Below are positions 45,351-59,934 of a DNA stretch of 64,000 nucleotides, in pieces. Origin of the DNA: Aristolochia californica (taxonomy: Eukaryota; Streptophyta; Magnoliopsida; Piperales; Aristolochiaceae). Position numbers and translations under genes: made by a program. The stretch is from positions 17,574,164 to 17,638,163 of the forward strand of contig JARWKL010000005.1 in assembly GCA_029961685.1 (NCBI GenBank), written 5' to 3'. How positions within the stretch are numbered: position 1 is the stretch's first letter; each line of letters starts with the position of its first letter. A model generated the notes under the pieces. That model did no database searches. It was not told where the DNA came from and saw only the letters and a list, made by a program, of their open reading frames with translations.

Positions 45351-48300
45351 CCTAACGATCATAGATGATTGTAAAGTGATTTATCATGCGTTACAGGCTA
45401 TATTACCCTAAGAAATGACTTACGGATTGGGAGTCAACACTCAGTTCAAAATTCCCCGACGATTGCAAAACCTGATATATAAGAACTAAAAAGGGCTTAC
45501 AATCCCTAAAAATTACAGACACTCCTTGGAATTATATCTCTCTACATTTGTGCATTGTGCATTTCCATTTTAGATGTACTCGTTTTTCTTAAATAAAAAC
45601 TTTGAGTTTTCGGTCTCCCTTCATCCCGTAAACCAAAAATACAAATAGATCACCACAAAATGAAAATTTTAGAGTTTATGTTTGGAAAAATTTTAAAACA
45701 ATAACAAAAGTAAGTAAAGAAAATCTATTCACACACCACAAATGAACCCAAAAGTTTTGCTGTCCAAGTTTGGGAAATTCCACCAGTTCAACCCTAACAG
45801 CTTGGAATTTTATAAGAATGAGATTTCTTCCACACATGCTTTAAAAATGGATATGCATGCTTCAAACGTGTTAAAGATGCAAATCACCTATGGATCAAAA
45901 CCTTTTGAAGAGAATGACAAACGTTCATTAAATTCTAAAGTGAACGTGCGGTGGGATATTTGCCCGAGTCAAACTAGCCATTATTTTGCCCATTTACAAA
46001 AAAGCTGACCTAACGATCATAGATGATTGTAAAGTGATTTATCATGCGTTACGGGCTATATTACCCTAAGAAATGACTTACGGATTGGGAGTCAACACTC
46101 AGTTCAAAATTCCCCGACGATTGCAAAACCTGATATATAAGAACTAAAAAGGGCTTACAATCCCTAAAAATTACAGACACTCCTTGGAATTATCTCTCTC
46201 TACATTTGTGCATTGTGCATTTCCATTTTAGATGTACTCATTTTTCTTAAATAAAAACTTAGAGTTTTCGGTCTCCCTTCATCCCGTAAACCAAAAATGC
46301 AAATAGATCACCACAAAATGAAAATTTTAGAGTTTATGTTTGGAAAAATTTTAAAACAATAACAAATGTAAGTAAAGAAAATCTATTCACACACCACAAA
46401 TGAACCCAAAAGTTTTCCAGTCCAAGTTTGGGAAATTCCACCAGTTCAACCCTAACAGCTTGGAATTTTATAAGAATGAGATTTCTTCCTCACATGCTTT
46501 AAAAACGGTTATGCATGCTTCAAACATGTTAAAGATGCAAATCACCTATGGATCAAAACCTTTTGAAGAGAATGAAAAACGTTCATTAAATTCTAAAGTG
46601 AACGTGCGGTGGGATATTTGCCCGAGTCAAACTAGCCATTATTTTGCCCATTTAAAAAAAAGCTGACCTAACGATCATAGATGATTGTAAAGTGATTTAT
46701 CATGCGTTACGGGCTATATTACCCTAAGAAATGACTTACGGATTGGGAGTCAACACTCAGTTCAAAATTCCCCGACGATTGCAAAACCTGATATATAAGA
46801 ACTAAAAAGGGCTTACAAGCCCTAAAAATTATAGACACTCCTTGGAATTATCTCTCTCTACATTTGTGCATTGTGCATTTCCATTTTAGATGTACCAATT
46901 TTTATTAAATAAAAACTTTGAGTTTTCGGTCTCCCTTCATCCCGTAAACCAAAAATGCAAATAGATCACCACAAAATGAAAATTTTAGAGTTTATGTTTG
47001 GAAAAATTTTAAAACAATAACAAATGTAAGTAAAGAAAATCTATTCCCACACCACAAATGAACCCAAAAGTTTTGCTGTCCAAGTTTGGGAATTTCCACC
47101 AGTTCAACCCTAACAGCTTGGAATTTTATAAGAATGAGATTTCTACCACACATGCTTTAAAAATGGATATGCATGCTTCAAACGTGTAAAAGATGCAAAT
47201 CACCTATGGATCAAAACCTTTTGAAGAGAATGACAAACGTTCATTAAATTCTAAAGTGAACGTGCGGTGGGATATTTGCCCGAGTCAAACTAGCCTTTAT
47301 TTTGCCCATTTACAAAAAAGCTGACCTAACGATCATAGATGATTGTAAAGTGATTTATCATGCGTTACGGGCTATATTACCCTATGAAATGACTTACGGA
47401 TTGGGAGTCAACACTCAGTTCAAAATTCCTCAACGATTGCAAAACCTGATATATAAGAACTAAAAAGGGCTTACAATCCCTAAAAATTACAGACACTCCT
47501 TGGAATTATCTCTCTCTACATTTGTGCATTGTGCATTTCCATTTTAGATGTACTCCTTTTTCTTAAATAAAAACTTTGAGTTTTCGGTCTCCCTTCATCC
47601 CGTAAACCAAAAATGCAAATAGATCACCACAAAATGAAAATTTTAGAGTTCATGTTTGGAAAATTTTTAAAACAATAACAAATGTAAGTAAACAAAATCT
47701 ATTCACACACCACAAATGAACCCAAAAGTTTTGCTGTCCAAGTTTGGGAAATTCCACTAGTTCAACCCTAACAGCTTGGAATTTTATAAGAATGAGATTT
47801 CTTCCACACATGCTTTAAAAATGGATATGCATGCTTCAAACGTGTTAAAAATGCAAATCACCTATGGATCAAAACCTTTTGAAGAGAATGACAAACGTTC
47901 ATTAAATTCTAAAGTGAACGTGCGGTGGGAAATTTGCCCGAGTCAAACTAGCCATTATTTTGCCCATTTACAAAAAAGCTGACCTAACGATCATAGATGA
48001 TTGTAATGTGATTTATCATGCGTTACGGGCTATATTACCCTAAGAAATGACTTACGGATTGGGAGTCAACACTCAGTTCAAAATTCCCCGACGATTGCAA
48101 AACCTGATATATAAGAACTAAAAAGGGCTTACAATCCCTAAAAATTACAGACACTCCTTGGAATTATCTCTCTCTACATTTGTGCATTGTGCATTTCCAT
48201 TTTAGATGTACTCATTTTTCTTTAATAAAAACTTTGAGTTTTCGGTCTCCCTTCATCCCGAAAACCAAAAATGCAAACAGATCACCACAAAATGAAAATT

Positions 48301-51004
48301 TTAGAGTTTATGTTTGGAAAAATTTTAAAACAATAACAAATGTAAGTAAAGAAAATCTATTCACACACCACAAATGAACCCAAAAGTTTTGCTGTCCAAG
48401 TTTGGGAAATTCCACCAGTTCAACCCTAATAGCTTGGAATTTTATAAGAATGAGATTTCTTCCACACATGCTTTAAAAATGGATATGCATGCTTCAAACG
48501 TGTTAAAGATGCAAATCACCTATGGATCAAAGCCTTTTGAAGAGAATGACAAACGTTCATTAAATTCTAAAGTGAACGTGCGGTGGGATATTTGCCCGAG
48601 TCAAACTAGCCATTATTTTGCCCATTTACAAAAAAGCTGACCTAACGATCATAGATGATTGTAAAGTGATTTATCATGCGTTACGGGCTATATTACCCTA
48701 AGAAATGACTTACGGATAGGGAGTCAACACTCAGTTCAAAATTCCCCGACGATTGCAAAACCTATTATATATGAACTAAAAAGGGCTTACAATCCCTAAA
48801 AATTACAGACACTCCTTGGAATTATCTCTCTCTACATTTGTGCATTGTGCATTTCCATTTTAGATGTACTCATTTTTCTTAAATAAAAACTTTGAGTCTT
48901 CGGTCTCCCTTTATCCCGTAAACCAAAAATGCAAACAGATCACCACAAAATGAAAATTTTAGAGTTTATGTTTGGAAAAATTTTAAAACAATAACAAATG
49001 TAAGTAAAGAAAATCTATTCACACACCACCAATGAACCCAAAAGTTTTGCTGTCCAAGTTTGGGAATTTCCACCAGTTCAACCCTAACAGCTTGGAATTT
49101 TATAAGAATGAGATTTCTTCCACACATGCTTTAAAAATGGATATGCATGCTTCAAACGTGTTAAAGATGCAAATCACCCATGGATCAAATCCTTTTGAAG
49201 AGAATGACAAACTTTCATTAAATTCTAAAGTGAACATGCGGTGGGATATTTGCCCGAGTCAAACTAGCCATTATTTTGCCCATTTACAAAAAAGCTGACC
49301 TAACGATCATAGATGATTGTGAAGTGATTTATCATGTGTTACGGGCTATATTACCCTAAGAAATGACTTACGGATTGGGAGTCAACACTCAGTTCAAAAT
49401 TCCCCGACGATTGCAAAACCTGATATATAAAAACTAAAAAGGGCTTACAATCCCTAAAAATTACTGACACTCCTTGGAATTATCTCTCCCTACATTTGTG
49501 TATTGTGCATTTCCATTTTAGATGTACTCGTTTTTCTTAAATAAAAACTTTGAGTTTTCGGTCTCCCTTCATCCCGTAAACAAAAAATGCAAATAGATCA
49601 CCACAAAATGAAAATTTTAGAGTTTATGTTTGGAAAAATTTTAAAACAATAACAAATGTCAGTAAAGAAAATCTATTCACACACCACAAATGAACCCAAA
49701 AGTTTTGTTGTCCAAGTTTGGGAAATTCCACCAGTTCAACCCTAACAGCTTGGAATTTTATAAGAATGAGATTTCTTCCACACATGCTTTAAAAATGGAT
49801 ATGCATGCTTCAAACGTGTTAAGATGCAAATCACCTATGGATCAAAACCTTTTGAAGTGAATGACAAACGTTCATTAAATTCTAAAGTGAACGTGCGGTG
49901 GGATATTTGCCCGAGTCAAACTAGCCATTATTTTGCCCATTTACAAAAAAGCTGACCTAACGATCATAGATGATTGTAAAGTGATTTATCATGCGTTACG
50001 GGCTATATTACCCTAAGAAATGACTTACGGATTGGGAGTCAACACTCAGTTCAAAATTCCCCGACGATTGCAAAACCTGATATATAAGAACTAAAAAGGG
50101 CTGACAATCCCTAAAAATTACAGACACTCCTTGGAATTATCTCTCTCTACATTTGTGCATTGTGCATTTCCATTTTAGATGTACTCATTTTTCTTAAATA
50201 AAAACTTAGAGTTTTCGGTCTCCCTTCATCCCGTAAACCAAAAATGCAAATAGATCACCACAAAATGAAAATTTTAGAGTTTATGTTTGGAGAAATTTTA
50301 AAACAATAACAAATGTAAGTAAAGAAAATCTATTCACACGCCACAAATGAACCCAAAAGTTTTGCTGTCCAAGTTTGGGAAATTCCACCAGTTCAACCCT
50401 AACAGCTTGGAATTTTATAAGAATGAGATTTCTTCCACACATGCTTTAAAAATGGATATGCATGCTTCAAACGTGTTAAAGATGCAAATCACCTACGGAT
50501 CAAAACCTTTTGAAGAGAATGACAAACGTTCATTAAATTCTAAAGTGAACGTGCGATGGGATATTTGCCCGAGTCAAACTAGCCATTATTTTGCCCATTT
50601 ACAAAAAAGCTGACCTAACGATCATAGATGATTGTAAAGTGATTTATCATGCGTTACGGGCTATATTACCCTAAGAAATGACTTACGGATTGGGAGTCAA
50701 CACTCAGTTCAAAATTCCCCGACGATTGCAAATCCTGATATATAAAAACTAAAAAGGTCTTACAATCCCTAAAAATTACAGACACTCCTTGGAATTATCT
50801 CTCTCTACATTTGTGCATTGTGCATTTCCATTTTAGATGTACTCATTTTTCTTAAATAAAAACTTTGAGTTTTCGGTCTCCCTTCATCCCGTAAACCAAA
50901 AATGCAAATAGATCACCACAAAATGAAAATTTTAGAGTTTATGTTTGAAAAAATTTTAAAACAATAACAAATGTAAGTAAAGAAAATCTATTCACACGCC
51001 ACAA
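45351..51004 (+). repeat. Satellite array, subfamily B, right of the viral insertion
   Basis: The array resumes at CCTAACGATCATAG, inside the monomer interrupted at 37760. From here to the next ATG (45742) is 391 nt, which with 253 nt on the left leaves 14 bp missing from a 658-bp unit. About eight monomers follow. Most carry the B-type 88-codon frame; the copies near 47058 and 49690 are broken by a premature stop (GTGTAAAAG) and a 1-bp deletion (GTTAAGATG). Confidence 0.94.
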
Positions 51005-52250
51005 ATGAACCCAAAAGTTTTGCTGTCCAAGTTTGGGAAATTCCACCAGTTCAACCCTAACAACTTGGAATTTAATAAGAATGAGATTTCTTCCACACAT
51101 GCTTTAAAAATGGATATGCATGCTTCAAACGTGATAAAGATGCAAATCACCTATGGATCAAAACCATTTGAAGAGAATGACAAACGTTCATTAAATTTTA
51201 AAGTGAACGTGCGGTGGGATATTTGCCCGAGTCAAACTAGCCATTATTTTGCCTATTTACAAAAAGCTGACCTAACGATCATAGATGATTGTAAAGTGAT
51301 TTATCATGCGTTACGGGCTATATTACCCTAAGAAATGACTTACGGATTGGGAGTCAACACTCAGTTCAAAATTGCCCGACGATTGCAAAACCTGATATTT
51401 AAGAACTAAAAAGGGCTTACAATCCCTAAAAATTACAGACACACCTTGGAATTATCTTTCTCTACATTTGTGCACTGTGCATTTCCATTTTAGATGTACT
51501 CATTTTTCTTAAATAAAAACTTTGAGTTTTCGGTCTCCCTTCATCCCGTAAACCAAAAATGCAAATAGATCACCACAAAATGAAAATTTTAGAGTTTATG
51601 TTTGGAAAAATTTTAAAACAATAACAAATGTAAGTAAAGAAAATTTATTCACACGCCACAAATGAACCCAAAAGTTTTGCTGTCCAAGTTTGGGAAATTC
51701 CACCAGTTCAATCCTAACAGCTTGCAATTTTATAAGAATGAGATTTCTTCCACACATGCTTTAAAAATGGATATGCATGCTTCAAACGTGATAAAGATGC
51801 AAATCACCTATGGATCAAAACCTTTTGAAGAGAATGACAAACGTTCATTAAATTCTAAAGTGACCGTGCGGTGGGATATTTGCCTGAGTCAAACTAGCCA
51901 TTATTTTGCCCATTTACAAAAGGCTGACCTAACGATCATAGATGATTGTAAAGTGATTTATCATGCGTTACGGGCTATATTACCCTAAAAAATGACTTAT
52001 GGATTGGGACTCAACACTCAGGTCAAAATTCCCCGACGATTGCAAAACCTGATATATAAGAACTAAAAAGAGCTTACAATCCCTAAAAATTACAGACACT
52101 CCTTGGAATTATCTCTCTCTATATTTGTGCATTGTGCATTTCCATTTTAGATGCACTCATTTTTCTTAAATAAAAACTTTGAGTTTTCGGTCTCCATTCA
52201 TCCCGTAAACCAAAAACGCAAATAGATCACCACAAAATGAAAATTTAAGA
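51005..52250 (+). repeat. Two-monomer block duplicated at 55589-56834
   Basis: Private variants recur in order 4583-4584 bp apart: GGAATTTAATAAG, AATTTTAAAGTG, GATATTTAAGAAC, GTGCACTGTGC, CACACGCCACAAATG, AACGTGATAAAG, AAAGTGACCGTG, AAAAGGCTGACC and CTAAAAAATGACTTATGG. The offset is seven monomers less a few small deletions. This is duplication or conversion within subfamily C. Confidence 0.8.
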
Positions 52251-53632
52251 GTTTATGTTTGGAAACATTTTAAAACAATAACAAATGTTAGTAAAGAAAA
52301 TTTATTCACACACCACAAATGAACCCAAAAGTTTTGCTGTCCAAGTTTGGGAAATTCCACCAGTTCAACCCTAACAGCTTGGAATTTTATAAGAATGAGA
52401 TTTCTTCCACACATGCTTTGAAAATGGATAAGCATGCTTCAAACGTGTTAAAGATGCAAATCACCTACGGATCAAAACCTTTTGAAGAGAATGACAAACG
52501 TTCATTAAATTCTAAAGTGAACGTGCGGTGGGATATTTGCCTGAGTCAAACAAGCCATTATTTTGCCCATTTACAAAAGGCCGACCTAACGATCATAGAT
52601 GATTGTAAAGTGATTTATCATGCGTTACGGGCTATATTACCCTAAGAAATGACTTATGGATTGGGAGTCAACACTCAGTTCAACATTCCCTGACGATTGC
52701 AAAACCTGATATATAAGAACTAAACAGAGCGTACAATCCCAAAAAATTACAGACACACCTTGGAATTATCTCTCTCTACATTTGTGCATTGTGCATTTCC
52801 ATTTTAGATGTACTCATTTTTCTTAAATAAAAACTTTGAGTTTTCGGTCTCCCTTCATCCCGTAAACCAAAAACGCAAATAGATCACCACAAAATGAAAA
52901 TTTTTGAGTTTATGTATGGAAAAATTTTAAAACAATAACAAATGTAAGTAAAGAAAATTTATTCACACACCACAAATGAACCCAAAAGTTTTGCTGTCCA
53001 AGTTTGGCAAATTCCACCAGTTCAACCCTAACAGCTTGGAATTTTATAAGAATGAGATTTCTTCCACACATGCTTTAAAAATGGATAGGCATGCTTCAAA
53101 CCTGTTAAAGATGCAAATCACCTTTGGATCAAAACCTTTTGAAGAGAATGACAAACGTTTATTAAATTCTAAAGTGGACGTGCGGTGGGATATTTGCCTG
53201 AGTCAAACTAGCCATTATTTTGCCCATTTACAAAAAGCTGACCTAACGATCATAGATGATTGTAAAGTGATTTATCATGCGTTACGGGCTATCTTACCCT
53301 AAGAAATGACGTATGGATTGGGAGTCAACACTCAGTTCAAAATTCTCCGACGATTGCAAAACCTGATATATAAGAACTAAAAAGAGCTTACAATCCCTAA
53401 AAATTACAGACACTCCTTGGAATTATCTCTCTCTACATTTGTGCATTGTGCATTTCCATTTTAGATGTACTCATTTTTCTTAAATAAAAAGTTTGAGTTT
53501 TCGGTCTCCCTCCATGCCATAAACCAAAAACGCAAATAGATCACCACAAAATGAAAATTTTAGAGTTTTTGTTTGGAAAAATTTTAAAACAATAACAAAT
53601 GTAAGTAAAGAAAATTTATTCACACACCACAA

Positions 53633-54031
53633 ATGAACCCAAAAGTTTTGCTGTCCAAGTTTGGGAAATTCCACCAGTTCAACCCTAACAGCTTGGAATT
53701 TTATAAGAATGAGATTTCTTCCACACATGCTTTAAAAATGGATATGCATGCTTCAAACGTGTTAAAGATGCAAATCACCTATGGATCAAAACCTTTTGAA
53801 GAGAATGACAAACGTTCATTAAATTCAAAAGTGAACGTGCGGTGGGATATTTTCCTGAGTCAAACTAGCCATTATTTTGCCCAGTTACAAAAAGCTGACC
53901 TAACGATCATCGATGATTGTAAAGTGATTTATCATACGTTACGGGCTATATTACCCTATGAACTGACTTATGGATTGGGCACTCAGTTCAAAATTCCCCG
54001 ACGATTGCAAAACCTGATATATAAGAACTAA
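53633..54031 (+). other. Long satellite open frame, 132 codons
   Basis: Starts at the canonical ATG and runs to the final TAA before AAAGAGC. It lacks all three common interruptions, and the usual TAA after CTATATTACCC is TAT here. A 6-bp deletion (TTGGGCACTC) keeps frame. The translation has no recognised domain. A coding role is doubtful; its value is as an indicator of the ancestral frame. Confidence 0.4.
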
Positions 54032-55440
54032 AAAGAGCTTACAATCCCTAAAAATTACAGACACTCCTTGGAATTATCTCTCTCTACATTTGTGCATTGT
54101 GCATTTCCATTTTAGATGTACTCATTTTTCTTAAATAAAAACTTTGAGTTTTCGGTCTCCCTCAATCCCGTAAACCAAAAATGCAATTAGATCACCACAA
54201 AATGAAAATTTAAGAGTTTATGTTTGGAAAAATTTAAACAATAACAAATGTAAGTAAAGAAAATTTATTCACACACCACAAATGAACCCAAAAGTTTTGC
54301 TGTCCAAGTTTTGAAATTCCACCAGTTCAACCCTAACAGCTTGGAATTTTATAAGAATGAGATTTCTTCCACACATGCTTTAAAAATGGATATGCATGCT
54401 TCAAACGTGTTAAAGATGCAAATCACCTATGGATCAAAACCTTTTGAAGAGAATGACAAACGTTCATTAAATTCTAAAGTGAACGTGCGGTGGGATATTT
54501 GCCTGAGTCAAACTAGCCATTATTTTGCCCATTTACAAAAAGCTGACCTTACGATTATAGATGATTGTAAAGTGATTTATCATGCGTTGCGGGCTATATT
54601 ACCCTAAGAAATGACTTATGGATTGGGAGTCAACACTCAGTTCAAAATTCCCCAACGATTGCAAAACCGGATATATAAGAACTAAAAAGAGCTTACAATC
54701 CCCAAAAATTACAGACACTCCTTGGAATTATCTCTCTCTACATTTGTGCATAGTGCATTTCCATTTTAGATGTACTCATTTTTTGTAAATCAAAACTTTG
54801 AGTTTTCGGTCTCCCTTCATCCCGTAAACCAAAAATGCAAATAGATCACCACAAAATGAAAATTTAAGAGTTTATGTTTGGAAAAATTTTAAAATAATAA
54901 CAAATGTAAGTAAAGAAAATTTATTCACACACCACAAATGAAACCAAAAGTTTTGTAGTCCAAGTTTGGGAAATTCCACCAGTACAACCCTAACAACTTG
55001 GAATTTTATAAGAAAGAGATTTCTTCCACACATGCTTTAAAAATGGATATGCATGCTTCAAACGTGTTAAAGATGCAAATCACCTATGGACCAAAACCTT
55101 TTGAAGAGAATGACAAACGTTCATTAAATTCTAAAGTGAACGTGCGGTGGGATATTTGCCTGAGTCAAACTAGCCATTATTTTTCCCATTTTCAAAAAGC
55201 TGACCTAACGATCATAGATGATTGTAAAGTGATTTATCATACGTTACGGGCTATATTACCCTATGAAATGACTTATGGATTGGGCACTCAGTTCAAAATT
55301 CCCCAACGATTGCAAAACCTAATATATAAGAACTAAAAAGAGCTTACAATCCCTAAAAATTATAGACACTCCTTGGAATTATCTCTCTCTACATTTGTGC
55401 ATTGTGCATTTCCATTTTAGATGTACTCATTTTTCTTAAA
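54010..55440 (+). repeat. Block duplicated at 59913-61343
   Basis: Offset 5903 bp, about nine monomers. Shared markers are AATTTAAACAATAAC, CCAAGTTTTGAAATTCC, GACCTTACGATTATAG, GCATAGTGCAT, GTAAATCAAAAC, GAAACCAAAAGTTTTGTAG, CCAGTACAACC, TATGGACCAAAACC and TTTTTCCCATTTTC. The 98-codon and 112-codon frames at 54311 and 54998 recur at 60214 and 60901. Confidence 0.85.
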
Positions 55441-58400
55441 TAAAAACTTTGAGTTTTCGGTCTCCCTCAATCCCGTAAACCAAAAATGCAATTAGATCAC
55501 TACAAAATGAAAATTTTAGAGTTTATGTTTGGAAAAATTTTAAAACAATAACAAATGTAAGTAAAGAAAATTTATTCACACACCACAAATGAACCCAAAA
55601 GTTTTGCTGTCCAAGTTTGGGAAATTCCACCAGTTCAACCCTAACAGCTTGGAATTTAATAAGAATGAGATTTCTTCCACACATGCTTTAAAAATGGATA
55701 TGCATGCTTCAAATGTGTTAAAGATTCAAATCACCTATGGATCAAAACCATTTGAAGAGAATGACAACCGTTCATTAAATTTTAAAGTGAACGTGCGGTG
55801 GGATATTTGCCCGAGTCAAACTAGCATTATTTTGCCCATTTACAAAAAGCTGACCTAACGATCATAGATGATTGTAAAGTGATTTATCATGCGTTACGGG
55901 CTATATTACCCTAAGAAATGATTTACGGATTGGGAGTCAACACTCAGTTCAAAATTACACGACGATTGCAAAACCTGATATTTAAGAACTAAAAAGGGCT
56001 TACAATCCTTAAAAATTACAGACACACCTTGGAATTATCTCTCTCTACATTTGTGCACTGTGCATTTCCATTTTAGATGTACTCATTTTTCTTAAATAAA
56101 AACTTTGAGTTTTCGGTCTCCCTTCATCCCGTAAACCAAAAATGCAAATAGATCACCACAAAATGAAAATTTTAGAGTTTATGTTTGGAAAAATTTTAAA
56201 ACAATAACAAATGTAAGTAAAGAAAATTTATTCACACGCCACAAATGAACCCAAAAGTTTTGCTGTCCAAGTTTGGGAAATTCCACCAGTTCAAACCTAA
56301 CAGCTTGGAATTGTATAAGAATGAGATTTCTTCCACACATGCTTTAAAAATGGATATGCATGCTTCAAACGTGATAAAGATGCAAATCACCTATGGATCA
56401 AAACCTTTTGAAGAGAATGACAAACGTTCATTAAATTCTAAAGTGACCGTGCGGTGGGATATTTGCCTGAGTCAAACTAGCCATTATTTTGCCCATTTAC
56501 AAAAGGCTGACCTAACGATCATAGATGATTGTAAAGTGATTTATCATGCGTTACGGGCTATATTAGCCTAAAAAATGACTTATGGATTGGGACTCAACAC
56601 TCAGTTCAAAATTCCCCAACGATTGCAAAACCTGATATATAAGAACTAAAAAGAGCTTACAATCCCTAAAAATTACAGACACTCCTTGGAATTATCTCTC
56701 TCTATATTTGTGCATTGTGCATTTCCATTTTAGATGTACTCATTTTTCTTAAATAAAAACTTTGAGTTTTCGGTCTCCCTTCATCCCGTAAACCAAAAAC
56801 GCAAATAGATCACCACAAAATGAAAATTTTAGAGTTTATGTTTGGAAAAATTTTAAAACAATAACAAATGTAAGTAAAGAAAATTTATTCACACACCACA
56901 AATGAACCCAAATGTTTTGCTGTCCAAGTTTGGGAAATTCCACCAGTTCAACCCTAACAGCTTGGAATTTTATAAGAATGAGATTTCTTCCACACATGCT
57001 TTAAAAATGGATATGCATGCTTCAAACGTGTTAAAGATGCAAATCACCTACGGATCAAAACCTTTTGAAGAGAATGACAAACGTTCATTAATTTCTAAAG
57101 TGAACGTGCGGTGGGATATTCGCCTGAGTCAAACTAGCCATTATTTTGCCCATTTACAAAAAGCTGACCTAACGATCATAGATGATTGTAAAGTGATTTA
57201 TCATGCGTTGCGGGCTATATTACCCTAAGAAATGACTTATGGATTGGGAGTCAACACTCAGTTCAAAATTCCCCGACGATTGCAAAACCTGATATATAAG
57301 AACTAAAAAGAGCTCACAATCCCTAAAAAATACAGACACTCCTTGGAATTATCTCTCTCTACATTTGTGCATTGTGCATTTCCATTTTAGATGTACTCAT
57401 TTTTCTTAAATAAAAACTTTGAGTTTTCGGTCTCCCTTCATCCCGTAAACCAAAAATGCAAATAGATCACCACAAAATTAAAATTTTAGAGTTTATGTTT
57501 GGAAATATTTTAAAACAATAACAAATGTAAGTAAAGAAAATTTATTCACACACCACAAATGAACCAAAATGTTTTGCTGTCCATGTTTGGGAAATTCCAC
57601 CAGTTCAACTCTAACGGCTTGGAATTTTATAAGAAAGAGATTTCTTCCACACATGCTTTAAAAATGGATATGCATGCTTCAAACGTGTTAAAGATGCAAA
57701 TCACCTATGGATCAAAACCTTTTGAAGAGAATGACAAACGTTCATTAAATTCTAAAGTGGACGTGCGGTGGGATATTTGCCTGAGTCAAACTAGCCATTA
57801 TTTTGCCCATTTACAAAAAGCTGACCTAACGATCATAGATGATTGTAAAGTGATTTATCATGCGTTACGGGCTATCTTAGCCTAAGAAATGACCTATGGA
57901 TTGGGAGTCAACACTCAGTTCAAAATTCTCCGACGATTGCAAAACCTGATATATAAGAACTAAAAAGAGCTTACAATCCCTAAAAATTACAGACACTCCC
58001 TGGAATTATCTCTCTCTACATTTGTGAATTGTGCATTTCCATTTTAGATGTACTCATTTTTCTTAAATAAAAACTTTGAGTTTTCGGTCTCCCTTCATCC
58101 CGTAAACCAAAAACGCAAATAGATCACCACAAAATGAAAATTTTAGAGTTTTTGTTTGGAAAAATTTTAAAATAATAACAAATGTAACTAAAGAAAATTT
58201 ATTCACACACCACAAATGAACCCAAAAGTTTTGCTGTCCAAGTTTGGGAAATTCCACCAGTTCAACCCTAACAGCTTGGAATTTTATAAGAATGAGATTT
58301 CTTCCACACATGCTTTAAAAATGGATATGCATGCTTCAAACGTGTTAAAGATGCAAATCACCTATGGATCAAAACCTTTTGAAGAGAATGACAAACGTTC

Positions 58401-59529
58401 ATTAAATTCTAAAGTGAACGTGCGGTGGGATATTCGCCTGAGTCAAACTAGCCATTATTTTGCCCATTTACAAAAAGCTGACCTAACGATTATAGATGAT
58501 TGTAAAGTGATTTATCATGCGTTGCGGGCTATATTACCCTAAGAAATGACTTATGGATTGGGAGTCAACACTCAGTTCAAAATTCCCCGACGATTGCAAA
58601 ACCTGATATATAAGAACTAAAAAGAGCTCACAATCCCTAAAAAATACAGACACTCCTTGGAATTATCTCTCTCTACATTTGTGCATTGTGCATTTCCATT
58701 TTAGATGTACTCATTTTTCTTAAATAAAAACTTTGAGTTTTCGGTCTCCCTTCATCCCGTAAACCAAAAACGCAAATAGATCACCACAAAATGAAAATTT
58801 TAGAGTTTTTGTTTGGAAAAATTTTAAAACAATAACAAATGTAAGTAAGGAAAATTTATTCACACACCACAAATGAACCCAAAAGTTTTGCTGTCCAAGT
58901 TTGGGAAATTCCACCAGTTCAACCCTAACAGCTTGGAATTTTATAAGAATGAGATTTCTTCCACACATGCTTTAAAAATGGATATGCATGCTTCAAACGT
59001 GTTAAAGATGCAAATCACCTATGGATCAAAACCTTTTGAAGAGAATGACAAACGTTCATTAAATTCTAAAGTGAACGTGCGGTGGGATATTCGCCTGAGT
59101 CAAACTAGCCATTATTTTGCCCATTTACAAAAAGCTGACCTAACGATTATAGATGATTGTAAAGTGATTTATCATGCGTTGCGGGCTATATTACCCTAAG
59201 AAATGACTTATGGATTGGGAGTCAACACTCAGTTCAAAATTCCCCGACGATTGCAAAACCTGATATATAAGAACTAAAAAGAGCTCACAATCCCTAAAAA
59301 ATACAGACACTCCTTGGAATTATCTCTCTCTACATTTGTGCATTGTGCATTTCCATTTTAGATGTACTCATTTTTCTTAAATAAAAACTTTGAGTTTTCG
59401 GTCTCCCTTCATCCCGTAAACCAAAAATGCAAATAGATCACCACAAAATGAAAATTTTAGAGTTTATGTTTGGAAAAATTTTAAAACAATAACAAATGTA
59501 AGTAAAGAAAATTTATTCACACACCACAA

Positions 59530-59934
59530 ATGAACCCAAAAGTTTTGCTGTCCAAGTTTGGGAAATTCCACCAGTTCAACCCTAACAGCTTGGAATTTTA
59601 TAAGAATGAGATTTCTTCCACACATGCTTTAAAAATGGATATGCATGCTTCAAACGTGTTAAAGATGCAAATCACCTATGGATCAAAACCTTTTGAAGAG
59701 AATGACAAACGTTCATTAAATTCTAAAGTGAACATGCGGTGGGATATTTTCCTGAGTCAAACTAGCTATTATTTTGCCCATTTACAAAAAGCTGACCTAA
59801 CGATCATAGATGATTGTAAAGTGATTTATCATACGTTACGGGCTATATTACCCTATGAAATGACTTATGGATTGGGAGTCAACACTCAGTTCAAAATTCC
59901 CCGACGATTGCAAAACCTGATATATAAGAACTAA
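59530..59934 (+). other. Longest satellite open frame, 134 codons
   Basis: It starts at the conserved ATG and has no internal interruption or deletion, so it is the best picture of the frame behind the whole repeat. The product is Lys/Asn/Ser-rich at the N-terminus, with ADLTIIDDCKVIYHALRAIL in the middle and a basic end IPRRLQNLIYKN. No signal peptide, membrane helix or known motif is seen. It may be a fossil of a captured gene or chance; selection cannot be judged without a substitution analysis across monomers. Confidence 0.45.

Noticed and set aside
53480..53728. Minus-strand frames of 60-82 codons in satellite monomers (also at 17036, 26911, 32175, 58063, 58720, 62652)
   Set aside because: They are antisense to the conserved plus-strand frame and appear only in copies that happen to lack a stop. 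Repetition reflects shared ancestry.
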